A stretch of 64,000 bases of DNA, from the NCBI GenBank assembly GCA_963770765.1, contig CAVYQS010000015.1:1-64000 (forward strand), given 5' to 3'. The notes beneath the pieces were generated by a model. The model did not search any database. It was not told the origin of the DNA and saw nothing but the letters and a program-made list of their open reading frames with translations. Below, one piece after another: positions 27,139 through 35,153 of this stretch; position 1 is the first letter of the stretch; each line of letters begins with the position of its first letter. This stretch comes from CAVPCY01 sp963770765 (GTDB taxonomy: Bacteria > Actinomycetota > Coriobacteriia > Anaerosomatales > PHET01). Position numbers and translations under genes: made by a program.

Positions 27139-28188
27139 GTGCCGTCGCACGAGACCGAGCAGGTACCCATCAAAGGGAGGCCCGACCAGCGGCGACGTGA
27201 GCCGCTGTGGGACCGGGTCGATGCCAACCGCGTGAAGCTCGCCGCCTACGTCGTCCTGTTCGTGCTCTCGGTGGTGCTCGTCGTCGATGTGGTGCTCCTC
27301 GTCTTCGGCGGCTGCCTGGTGGCGTTCTTGATGGCGCGAGCCGGGGCGTGGGGCCAGTTCGAGACGGTCTTCGGTCGGGGACCGGTCGGTCCGATGAGCT
27401 ACCTGAGCCTTGCGATCGGCGTCAGCGCCTTGGTGTGGGCGCTCATCACCCTCTCACGATCCGAGAAGTGGCTGCTGAAGCGATTCGGGGCGGTCCTCGT
27501 CCCCAAGGGCGACCTCGTGGACACGAAGTTGGCGCTCAAGGACATGGCCGTCGCCGCCGGCCTGCCGATCTCGCCGGCTCTTCACCTCATCGAGAACAGC
27601 ACGGTCAACGCGTTCGTCTTCTCGGCCCACCGCAGGCGTGCGGTGCTGGGCGTCACCCGGGGGTTCGTGAACAAGCTCGATATCGACGAGCAGCGTGCCG
27701 TGTTCGCGAACCTGGTGGCGCGGTTGGCCGGCGGAGACACGATCGTCGACACCGGCGTCGCCTCGCTGCTGTGGCCGCTCAACGCGTGGCGCAATCACAA
27801 CCTCGATGACCAGAACCGGATGATGGACAGCACGTTCGCCGGGGAGCTGGACAACTTCGCGGGTCGCGCTCCGCTGCTGCTGTTCGGGTTCGCGCTCGCG
27901 ATCGTGGGCGAGGTCTTCGCCTTCGGTCAGCGTCATCGTCAGCTCAGAGCCGCCGAGAAGGGCGACGCCGAGGGAATGCTGCTGCTCAAGGACCCGCAGT
28001 CGATGCTGTCGGCGCTCGAGAAGGCGGTTCGATACGACAACGTCGTGCCGGGTGCCGGCGACACCTTCTCGGACCTCTTCTACTGCTGGACGGGAGATAG
28101 CACCAACGACGAGAACGATCCCGAGTGGGAGAGGGTGGCGCGGCTGCGCGAGGTCCTGGGAGTGGAGGGCGTGGTGCCGGGGACCTAG
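27139..28188 (+). CDS. M48-like membrane protein lacking the zinc-protease motif
   Basis: The 349-residue protein starts at GTG 27139, 9 bases after hisE. Two pairs of hydrophobic helices (about residues 32-65 and 84-105) precede a domain that aligns by eye with HtpX/M48 proteases: NAFVFSAHRRRAVLGVTRGF, NKLDIDEQRAVFANLVARLA, then a further helix (LLLFGFALAIVGEVFAF). In active M48 enzymes the segment after the D-E-Q-like turn is HExxH; here it reads N-L-V-A-R, so both zinc histidines and the catalytic Glu are gone. It is therefore probably a non-catalytic relative, perhaps a binding or scaffold protein. Cotranscription with his genes is likely by spacing. Confidence 0.7.
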   Translation: MPSHETEQVPIKGRPDQRRREPLWDRVDANRVKLAAYVVLFVLSVVLVVDVVLLVFGGCLVAFLMARAGAWGQFETVFGRGPVGPMSYLSLAIGVSALVWALITLSRSEKWLLKRFGAVLVPKGDLVDTKLALKDMAVAAGLPISPALHLIENSTVNAFVFSAHRRRAVLGVTRGFVNKLDIDEQRAVFANLVARLAGGDTIVDTGVASLLWPLNAWRNHNLDDQNRMMDSTFAGELDNFAGRAPLLLFGFALAIVGEVFAFGQRHRQLRAAEKGDAEGMLLLKDPQSMLSALEKAVRYDNVVPGAGDTFSDLFYCWTGDSTNDENDPEWERVARLREVLGVEGVVPGT

Positions 28189-28319
28189 TGCAGCAGGCGC
28201 ACCCTGTAGCCTTGGCCACCGCACGAGGGGCACTTCGTCCAGGCGTCCTTACCGGACTCCTTGTTGATGGCTATGATCTTGTTGCCCTTGCACTGCGGGC
28301 ACTCTTCCTTGCGAACCAT
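28185..28319 (-). CDS. Small zinc-ribbon protein (DnaJ-type CXXCXGXG)
   Basis: This 44-residue gene reads MVRKEECPQCKGNKIIAIN and then KCPSCGGQGYRVRLLH: two CXXC pairs with the CPxCxG/ CPSCGGQG pattern of DnaJ-like zinc fingers. ATG at 28317-28319 is preceded on this strand by GAGGAGG at good spacing. Its 3' end overlaps the M48-like gene by four bases, in convergent orientation. Such tiny proteins bind one zinc and may assist folding or act with a partner; the function is unknown. Confidence 0.7.
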   Translation of the reverse strand: MVRKEECPQCKGNKIIAINKESGKDAWTKCPSCGGQGYRVRLLH

Positions 28320-28450
28320 CCTGATGCGCCTCCTCGGCACTGCCGGATGACTGGTTTCTCGGCATTTCAATAGCAACCCTTGAGCCAGCAAATCGGATTT
28401 CGCAAGGTTTCTTCAGAGGCCGAGGGCGGAGATCCGGTCAAGCCCACCAC

Positions 28451-28478
28451 TTGCATGCCGGAGCGCGGCGGGTATACA
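28451..28478 (+). promoter_or_regulatory. Promoter of the trp operon
   Basis: TTGCAT (28451-28456) and TATACA (28473-28478) with a 16-base spacer lie just upstream of the T-box leader, so transcription would start near 28485 and include the whole riboswitch. Confidence 0.5.
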
Positions 28479-28485
28479 CTCCTGC

Positions 28486-28790
28486 GAAACCGAACAGCAA
28501 CGCCTGTGACGGGGAAGAGTACTTCAGCGCGATCGCTCTAGAGAGCCGGGGACGGTGGAATCCCGGCGCGCAGCACTGAAGGAATGGGCCCCTGAGGCTC
28601 CGGGACAACGGCCATGATGGCCTACTAGTCCCGGCGGACACCCACCGATACAAGGGGCCGGGTATGGAGGCGGAGCAGGTGCGCCGGAGTACCGTCGGAG
28701 ACACAAGTGGTCACGTCGCATCCGTGCGGCGAGGCAACAAGGGTGGTACCGCGAGAGAAGCTCTCGTCCCTTGATGGACGGGGGCTTTTT
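28486..28790 (+). promoter_or_regulatory. Tryptophan T-box riboswitch
   Basis: The leader ahead of trpE has all T-box parts. The T-box itself, AAGGGTGGTACCGCG, is at 28738-28752. Stem I holds a loop-E-type specifier bulge: AGTA at 28518-28521 on the 5' side and GAA at 28582-28584 on the 3' side, followed at once by the specifier codon TGG (28585-28587), so the sensed tRNA is tRNA-Trp. Uncharged tRNA-Trp would pair with the codon and the T-box and stabilise the antiterminator (AAGGG with CCCTT), letting transcription into trpE; charged tRNA leads to termination. This is standard T-box logic and fits the seven-gene trp operon downstream. The segment 28320-28450 upstream shows no other feature. 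Confidence 0.93.
28759..28790 (+). terminator. T-box-controlled terminator
   Basis: AGCTCTCGTCC (28759-28769) pairs fully with GGACGGGGGCT (28776-28786) around the loop CTTGAT, followed by a T run to 28790. It competes with the T-box antiterminator because the CCCTT at 28768-28772 is shared. Confidence 0.9.
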
Positions 28791-28840
28791 GTGTTCCCGG
28801 GGTACGGGCGACTCGCAGGTGAAGGGTTGGAAGCGAAGAG

Positions 28841-30510
28841 ATGATACTGCCGAGCAGAGACGAGTTCGCGGCACTCGCCGCCGAGCATGACGTCGTGCCC
28901 GTCGCTCGCGAGGTCTATGCCGATCTTGCCACGCCGATCAGCGCCTTCATGGCGCTGGCTGAAGGCGCTGAGCACGCGTTTCTGCTCGAGAGCGTCGTAG
29001 GCGGCGAGCGCCTGGGCCGCTACAGCTTCCTGGGCGTGGGGGATCGCACCGTCATCTCCGGGCGGGGCAGCGAGGTCGTCGTCGAGAACGGCGGCGTTCA
29101 CGGCGAGCGGGCCGACGATCCGCTCCGCGCTGTGGTGCGGGAGCTGGGTGCCGGGTCGGTCGCGCGCGTACCCGGGCTGCCGCTGTTCGTGGGCGGCGCC
29201 GTCGGCTACGTGGGCTACGAGACCGCAGGCACCTTCGAGAAGGTTCCGCGCCACGACAACGACGAGCTCGGCGTTCCGGACTTCTGCTTCATGCAGGCCG
29301 AGGTGGTCGTCGCCTTCGATCACGCCCGTCGGGTGATGCAGGTCATCGCACCGGTCCGTCCCGGCGGCGCGCCGGACATGGCCTACGATGCTGCGCTCAA
29401 GCGCATCGACGGCTACCTGCGCCGCATCGATCAAGGCCCGCGCGGCGCCGAGCTGGGCAACGTGGGAGTCGTCCGCGAGGTACCGCTCAAGGCACACACG
29501 TCGCACGACGAGTTCATCGAGCAGGTCGAGAAGGCGAAGGAGCACATCGCCGCCGGGGACATCTTCCAGGTGGTCCTGTCGCAGCGCTTCTCGGCACCGT
29601 ACGCGGGAGACGGGATCGACCTGTACCGGGTGCTCAGGGCGGTCAACCCGAGTCCGTACATGTTCTATCTGCGCACCCGCGACGTGACGCTCGTGGGATC
29701 GAGTCCCGAGCCGCTTGTGCGCGTCGAAGACGGCCAGGTGCTCACCCGCCCACTTGCCGGCACTCGGCCTCGCGGTGCGACGGCCACCGAGGACGGGCGG
29801 CTACGCGCAGACCTGCTCGCCGACGAGAAGGAACGAGCTGAGCACGTCATGCTCGTGGACTTGGGTCGAAACGACATCGGCCGGGTCAGTGCACCGGGCT
29901 CGGTGAGCGTGGACGAGCTCATGGAGGTCGAATACTACAGCCACGTGATGCACATCGTGAGCAACGTGACCGGCACGCTCGCACCTGGCAAGGACGCTCT
30001 GGATGCGCTCGAGGCCACGTTCCCCGCCGGCACGGTGAGCGGCGCCCCCAAGGTTCGGGCGATGGAGATCATCCGCGAGCTTGAGCCTGCTGCGCGCGGC
30101 CCGTATGCGGGCACCGTGGGCTACTTCGGACTCGATGGCGCGATGGACATGTGCATCACGATCCGTACCGTCGTGCTTGTTGACGGCGTGGCGTACCTGC
30201 AGTCCGGCGCGGGCATCGTCGCCGACAGCGACCCCGAGAAGGAGTACGAGGAGTGTCGCCACAAGGCCGCCGCGCTGCACAAGGCTCTCGAGTTGGCCGC
30301 CGGCATGCGCGCTGAGGACGCCGCCGCACACCCCGCGCGGCGCACGAGGACGCCGCCGCAAACCCCCGTGCGGCGCACGAGGACGCCGCCGCACCGCACC
30401 GCTCAGGGTCCTCGGCGGGGGCCCGCGCCGCTGACGCGGCTACCCCGCCTGCGGGGTCTTCGCTCAGCGGCACGCCGTCGTCCTCTGCCGGGTCGGAGGC
30501 ACGCTCATGA
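28841..30510 (+). CDS. trpE: Anthranilate synthase component I
   Basis: TrpE makes anthranilate from chorismate with ammonia from TrpG. The N-terminal feedback site AFLLESV and the chorismate-binding core are present: RPLAGTRPRGAT, VDLGRNDIGRVS, GTVSGAPKVRAMEI and GAGIVADSDPEKEYEE. The start at ATG 28841 follows the T-box terminator by 50 bases. The conserved enzyme ends near base 30310; then comes an unusual Ala/His/Pro-rich tail encoded by a 33-bp tandem repeat (30314-30399). The first copy is one base short, which throws the frame so that it would run to 30580 inside trpG. Restoring that base gives a stop at 30508-30510 overlapping the trpG start by the usual ATGA, which I accept as the real end. 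Confidence 0.92.
30314..30399 (+). repeat. 33-bp coding tandem repeat in trpE tail
   Basis: Two copies plus a partial third start with GAGGACGCCGCCGCA at 30314, 30346 and 30379. Copy one is 32 bases, copy two 33. In the corrected frame each copy encodes EDAAA(H/N)PRAAH. The single missing base in copy one is in the CCCC run and explains the apparent overlap of trpE with trpG. Confidence 0.85.
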
Positions 30511-32228
30511 TCCTGGTGATCGACAACTACGACTCCTTCACCTACAACCTCGTGCAGCTCTTGGCCGCGTTGGGTGCTGACGTTGAGGTGCGGCGCAACG
30601 ATGCGCTGACGGCCGACGAGGCGCTGGCGCTGAATCCGCGGGGGATCGTCGTGTCGCCGGGGCCGGGAAGGCCGGAGGACGCCGGCATATCGCGCGACGT
30701 GATTCGCGGGGCGGCCGAGAAGCGCGTGCCGCTGCTCGGCGTGTGCTTGGGACACCAGAGCATCGCCGAGGTGTTCGGTGGCACGGTGTGCCGGTCTCCT
30801 CGGCCCGTGCACGGCAAGACCGACGAGATCACCCACGACGGCACCGGGCTGTTCGCGGGGGTGCCGATCCCGTTCACCGCGACGCGCTACCATTCGCTGT
30901 GCGTCGACATCGCGAGCGTGCCGAGCGAACTCGTGGTGCAGGCCACCACGCCCGACGGCGTGATCATGGGGCTGCGCCACAAGACACTGCCGATCCACGG
31001 CGTGCAGTTCCATCCCGAGTCGGTGCTCACGCCCGAGGGCGCCAAGCTGCTCGCCAACTTCCTCGACCTCGCGGGAGAGGTCGCGCTTTCGGGCGAGGCT
31101 TCCGGCACCCCGCAGGTGGTCGCCGCCGCAGGCGGTTCTGCTCGAGCGAGCGCACACACCGCCGAGGTAGCCACGGTGGCGCAGGCGATCGCGCGCGTCT
31201 CGGCGGGTGACTCGCTGACCGAGCAGATCGCGCACCGCGTCATGGGCCAGATCATGGATGGCGAGTCGACTCCCGCGCAGATCAGCGCGCTCGTGGTGGG
31301 CATGCGCATGAAGGGGGAGACGGTCGACGAGATCGTCGGGTTCGCTCGGGCGATGCGCGAAAGGGCCACCCCTGTGCGCCCCACGGCTTCGGGCTACATC
31401 GACACGTGCGGTACCGGCGGCGACGGCCTTCACACCTTCAACATCTCGACGACCACGGCGTTCGTCGTCGCGGGCGCCGGCGTTCCGGTCGCCAAGCACG
31501 GCAACCGAGCGGTCTCATCGGCAGCGGGTAGCGCCGACGTGCTCGAGGCGCTGGGGATCGACATCAGCCTCGACGCGACCGACACGGCGCGCTGCATCGA
31601 CGAAGCCGGGGTAGGCTTCCTGTTCGCCCAGTCGCTGCATGCGAGCATGCGTCACGCGGCCGCCCCGCGGCGCGAGATCGGCATCCGCACCGTCTTCAAC
31701 ATCCTCGGGCCGCTCACCAACCCGGCAGGCGCGACGCGCCAGCTGCTGGGCGTCTACGACCCGCGTCTCGCGCCGGTGATGGCCGAGGTCGCAGGGCGTC
31801 TGGGCGCCGAGCGCGTGCTCGTCGTGCACGGCCACCCCGGTATGGACGAGGTCTCCGCCTCCGGGCCCACGACGATCGCCGAGTTCTCGGCCGAGAAGGG
31901 CGCCGTCGAGTCCTACGAGGTCACGCCGGAGAGCGTGGGTATCGCTCGCGGCACGCTCGCGGACCTCGCCGGTGGCGATGCTCGCGAGAACGCCGACATC
32001 GTGCGGTGGGTGCTCGAAGGCGAGCACGGCCCGCGTCGCGACGTCGTGCTGATGAACGCCGGGGCGGCGCTACTGGCAGCGGGTGTGGCTCCCGATCTGG
32101 CGGCCGCGGTCGCACTCGCCCGCGAGTCGATCGACTCCGGTCGCGCGGTGGCAGCACTCGAGCAGCTCGTCGCCGTGTCGCAGCGCCTTGGCGCCGCAGC
32201 GCGGGAGCGCGCGGAGGCGAGCGCGTGA
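30507..32228 (+). CDS. trpGD: Anthranilate synthase glutaminase / anthranilate phosphoribosyltransferase fusion
   Basis: This 573-residue protein fuses two enzymes. Residues 1-190 are the TrpG glutamine amidotransferase (VIDNYDSFTYNLVQL, nucleophile Cys in LLGVCLGHQSI, and GVQFHPESVLTPEG), supplying ammonia to TrpE. After an Ala/Ser-rich linker (about 195-225), residues 230-573 are TrpD, which adds phosphoribose to anthranilate (DTCGTGGDGLHTFNIST, KHGNRAVSS). TrpG-TrpD fusions are also known in enterobacteria. The ATG overlaps the corrected trpE stop and the stop overlaps trpC. Confidence 0.95.
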   Translation: MILVIDNYDSFTYNLVQLLAALGADVEVRRNDALTADEALALNPRGIVVSPGPGRPEDAGISRDVIRGAAEKRVPLLGVCLGHQSIAEVFGGTVCRSPRPVHGKTDEITHDGTGLFAGVPIPFTATRYHSLCVDIASVPSELVVQATTPDGVIMGLRHKTLPIHGVQFHPESVLTPEGAKLLANFLDLAGEVALSGEASGTPQVVAAAGGSARASAHTAEVATVAQAIARVSAGDSLTEQIAHRVMGQIMDGESTPAQISALVVGMRMKGETVDEIVGFARAMRERATPVRPTASGYIDTCGTGGDGLHTFNISTTTAFVVAGAGVPVAKHGNRAVSSAAGSADVLEALGIDISLDATDTARCIDEAGVGFLFAQSLHASMRHAAAPRREIGIRTVFNILGPLTNPAGATRQLLGVYDPRLAPVMAEVAGRLGAERVLVVHGHPGMDEVSASGPTTIAEFSAEKGAVESYEVTPESVGIARGTLADLAGGDARENADIVRWVLEGEHGPRRDVVLMNAGAALLAAGVAPDLAAAVALARESIDSGRAVAALEQLVAVSQRLGAAARERAEASA

Positions 32229-33022
32229 GCTTCCTGACCGACATGATCGCGGGTCGCACCGCACGGATCACCGCCGAGTATGCGGGCCTGTCGCCCGCCG
32301 ATCGCGAGCGCCTGGCGTGTTGTGCGCGGCCGGTGCGCGACTTCGTGTCGGCACTGCGCGACCGCGCAGACGTAGCGGTCATCGCCGAGGTGAAGAAGGC
32401 CTCGCCGAGCGCGGGCGAGATCGCCCCGGGCTGCGAGGCCTCGAAGCAGGCGCTCCACTATCAGGACGGCGGCGCGGCGGCGATCAGCGTGCTCACCGAG
32501 CCGGAGTCGTTCGGAGGCAGCTTCGCCGATCTGTCGGATGTCGCCGACGCGGTCGACATCCCGGTGCTGTGCAAAGACTTCGTGGTCGATCCGGTCCAGC
32601 CGTTCGTCGCGCGTGGGCACGGCGCCGACGCCGTCCTCATCATGGTGAGTGTTCTGGGCGACCGGACGGCGAGCTACATCGATCTGGCTGACACCCTTGG
32701 GCTCACCCCGCTCGTCGAGGTCGTGAACGAGCGCGAGCTGGAGGTGGCGCTGGCGGCCGGTGCTCGCGTGATCGCCGTGAACAGTCGCGACCTGCACACG
32801 CTCGAGGTCGATTCGGAGCGCGCACGCACCGTCGTGGCCGCAGCGGCACAGGCGGGCGCGATCGTGGTGGCGGCGAGCGGTACGAGGTCGCGGTCGGATG
32901 TCGAGGCGGCAGCGGATGCGGGCGCGCACGCAGTACTGGTGGGAGAGGCGCTCATGCGTGCCGCCTTCCCCGAAGACGTGTTGCAGGAGCTCACGGGGGT
33001 CTCACGGCCCCCGAGGCCATAG
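32225..33022 (+). CDS. trpC: Indole-3-glycerol phosphate synthase
   Basis: The 265-residue TIM-barrel enzyme closes the indole ring. Catalytic residues lie in VIAEVKKASPSAGEI, DIPVLCKDFVVDP, PLVEVVNERELEVAL and IAVNSRDLHTLEVD. The GTG start at 32225 overlaps the trpD stop (GTGA) and begins with FLTDMIAGRTARI as expected. It is monofunctional; trpF is a separate gene two positions downstream. A 117-base gap follows before trpB2, in which I see only a weak ribosome site. Confidence 0.95.
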   Translation: MSFLTDMIAGRTARITAEYAGLSPADRERLACCARPVRDFVSALRDRADVAVIAEVKKASPSAGEIAPGCEASKQALHYQDGGAAAISVLTEPESFGGSFADLSDVADAVDIPVLCKDFVVDPVQPFVARGHGADAVLIMVSVLGDRTASYIDLADTLGLTPLVEVVNERELEVALAAGARVIAVNSRDLHTLEVDSERARTVVAAAAQAGAIVVAASGTRSRSDVEAAADAGAHAVLVGEALMRAAFPEDVLQELTGVSRPPRP

Positions 33023-33139
33023 CACGGAAGAAGTCGCCGGGAAGCACTTCTCGGCGGGAAGGATTCGGAGGCGCTCACGCGCCGCCGGGACTCGGGTCCA
33101 CGCGGATGCGCGCAGGCCCGGCAGAAAGGGGAGAGCGCT

Positions 33140-34507
33140 ATGAGTGACAAGACGCGGTTCGGACTCGATGAGACGAGGATCCCTGAGGCCTGGTACAACA
33201 TCATGCCGGACCTCAAGAACCCTCCGGCGCCACCCAAGGTCGTCACGCCCGACGGCACCGAGCTCGGGCCCGATCAGATCGGCGAGGTCATGGCCTCGCT
33301 GTTTCCCATGGAGTGTCTCAAGCAGGAGATGTCGCCCGATCGCTGGATCGACATCCCGGGCGCGGTCATCGACGTCTACAAGACGTACCGCCCCTCGCCA
33401 CTGCTGCGCGCCAAGCAGCTGGAGAGCGTGCTCGACCTGCCTGCCGGCGTGAAGATCTTCTACAAGTACGAAGGTGTGAGTCCCGCGGGATCGCACAAGC
33501 CCAACACCGCCATCCCGCAGGCGTACTTCAACAAGCAGGAGGGCATCACCAAGATCGCCACCGAGACGGGCGCGGGCCAGTGGGGCTCGGCGATGTCGAT
33601 CGCCGGGGCGCTCTACGGCATCGACGTCGAAGTCTTCATGGTGGGTGTCAGCTACGACCAGAAGCCGTACCGCCGCATCCTCATGGAGACGTACGGCGGC
33701 ATCGTGCACAAGTCGCCGAGTGACCTCACTGAAGCAGGCCGTCACGTGCTCGCCATGGATCCGGACTCGACCGGGTCGCTCGGCATCGCGATCTCGGAGG
33801 CAGTGGAGGTCGCCGCGAAGAACCCGGATACGCACTACGCGCTGGGCTCGGTGCTCAATCACGTGTGTCTGCACCAGACGATCATCGGCCTCGAGTCCAT
33901 CGAGCAGATGGCGCTGGCCGACGAAGAGCCCGACGTGGTCATCGCGTGCGTGGGCGGCGGCTCGAACTTCGCCGGTCTCGCCTTCCCGTACTACCACCGC
34001 AAGCTCGAGGGCAAGAGCAAGGCCCGCCTGCTCGCGGTCGAGCCGAAGGCATGCCCGACGCTCACCGCGGGCGAGTACCGCTACGACCTGGGCGACGAGG
34101 CGGGCATGACGCCGCAGATGCTGATGTACACGCTCGGTCACGACTTCGTGCCCGCGGGTATCCACGCCGGCGGTCTGCGCTACCACGGCGACTCGCCGCT
34201 CGTGAGCCAGCTCGTGTACGAGGGTGAGGCCGAGGCGATCGCCGTCGACCAGAACGCATGCTTCGCCGCGGCCGTGCAGTTCGCGCGCGCCGAGGGGGTC
34301 TTGCCGGCGCCGGAGTCGAGCCATGCGATCCGCGCCGCCATCGATCAGGCTCTCGAAGCGAAGGAAGCGGGCGAGGACCGCGTGATCCTGTTCAACCTGT
34401 CGGGTCACGGCCATTTCGATCTGGCGGCGTACGCGGCGTACAACGCCGGGGAGCTCCAGGACTTCGACTTCGCGGCCGGCGCGACGCTGTGCGGAGATGA
34501 CCTGTAG
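33140..34507 (+). CDS. trpB2: TrpB2-type tryptophan synthase beta-like protein
   Basis: This 455-residue PLP enzyme belongs to the long TrpB2 branch: it opens with an N-terminal extension (LDETRIPEAWYNIMPDL, then the acidic insert PDGTELGPDQIGEV), has the PLP lysine in SPAGSHKPNTAIPQA, and GGGSNFAGLAFPYY in the phosphate-binding region. TrpB2 proteins convert indole plus serine to tryptophan, usually without a TrpA partner, and are thought to salvage indole or act on another substrate. A canonical trpB lies in the same operon at 35146, so this organism carries both. Confidence 0.93.
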   Translation: MSDKTRFGLDETRIPEAWYNIMPDLKNPPAPPKVVTPDGTELGPDQIGEVMASLFPMECLKQEMSPDRWIDIPGAVIDVYKTYRPSPLLRAKQLESVLDLPAGVKIFYKYEGVSPAGSHKPNTAIPQAYFNKQEGITKIATETGAGQWGSAMSIAGALYGIDVEVFMVGVSYDQKPYRRILMETYGGIVHKSPSDLTEAGRHVLAMDPDSTGSLGIAISEAVEVAAKNPDTHYALGSVLNHVCLHQTIIGLESIEQMALADEEPDVVIACVGGGSNFAGLAFPYYHRKLEGKSKARLLAVEPKACPTLTAGEYRYDLGDEAGMTPQMLMYTLGHDFVPAGIHAGGLRYHGDSPLVSQLVYEGEAEAIAVDQNACFAAAVQFARAEGVLPAPESSHAIRAAIDQALEAKEAGEDRVILFNLSGHGHFDLAAYAAYNAGELQDFDFAAGATLCGDDL

Positions 34508-34511
34508 GACG

Positions 34512-35153
34512 ATGCACCGTACCCGAATCAAGATATGCGGCCTGACCAGGGCCGAGGACGTCGCAGCGGCCGTGGCCGCCGGGGCTGACGCCGTGGGCTT
34601 CGTGTTCGCGGTGTCTCCTCGGCAGGTCACGGTCGAGCAGGCGGCTGCCGCAGCCGCGGCGGCACCACCGCCGGTAGGCCGCATCGGGGTGTTCGTCGAT
34701 CCGACACTCGGCGAGGTCGAGCAGGCCATCGACACGGCCGGCCTGATGGCCGTGCAGCTGTGCGGTTGCGAGTCGCCGGAGCTCGTCTCGGCGGTCTCGG
34801 TGCCGGTGATCAAGGTGCTGTCCGTTGGCACGGATTTCGGTTGGGAGAACGCGGAGCCCTACCGGGGCAAAGCCGCCGCCCTCCTTCTCGACACGTATGT
34901 GCCTGGCAAAGCGGGCGGTACTTCGCGGACTTTCCACTGGCAAAGCATCGGCGAGTTCTCCGGCTGGGCTCCTCTCTATCTCGCTGGGGGACTCTCACCG
35001 ACCAACGTCGCCGACGCCATCGGCGCACTGCATCCCTTCGCGGTCGACGTCTCGTCGGGGGTCGAGTCGTCACCCGGCATCAAGGACCATCGCGCCATTC
35101 AAGCGTTCTGCGCCGCCGTGCGCGAAGCCGATCAGGAGGCAACCCGTGAGTGA
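34512..35153 (+). CDS. trpF: Phosphoribosylanthranilate isomerase
   Basis: The 213-residue TIM-barrel enzyme isomerises phosphoribosylanthranilate. It starts TRIKICGLTRAEDVAA and has GFVFAVSPRQVT, LYLAGGLSPTNVADAI and VDVSSGVESSPGIKD with the catalytic Cys in the first and Asp in the last. ATG 34512 gives the standard short N-terminus; ATG 34497 within trpB2 would add five residues. Its 3' end overlaps trpB by eight bases. Confidence 0.94.
   Translation: MHRTRIKICGLTRAEDVAAAVAAGADAVGFVFAVSPRQVTVEQAAAAAAAAPPPVGRIGVFVDPTLGEVEQAIDTAGLMAVQLCGCESPELVSAVSVPVIKVLSVGTDFGWENAEPYRGKAAALLLDTYVPGKAGGTSRTFHWQSIGEFSGWAPLYLAGGLSPTNVADAIGALHPFAVDVSSGVESSPGIKDHRAIQAFCAAVREADQEATRE

Noticed and set aside
28841..30580. 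trpE running to 30580 with a 74-base overlap of trpG
   Set aside because: The extra C-terminal residues read through the trpG start in the wrong frame. The 32/33-base repeat shows a missing base, and repair gives the normal ATGA overlap.
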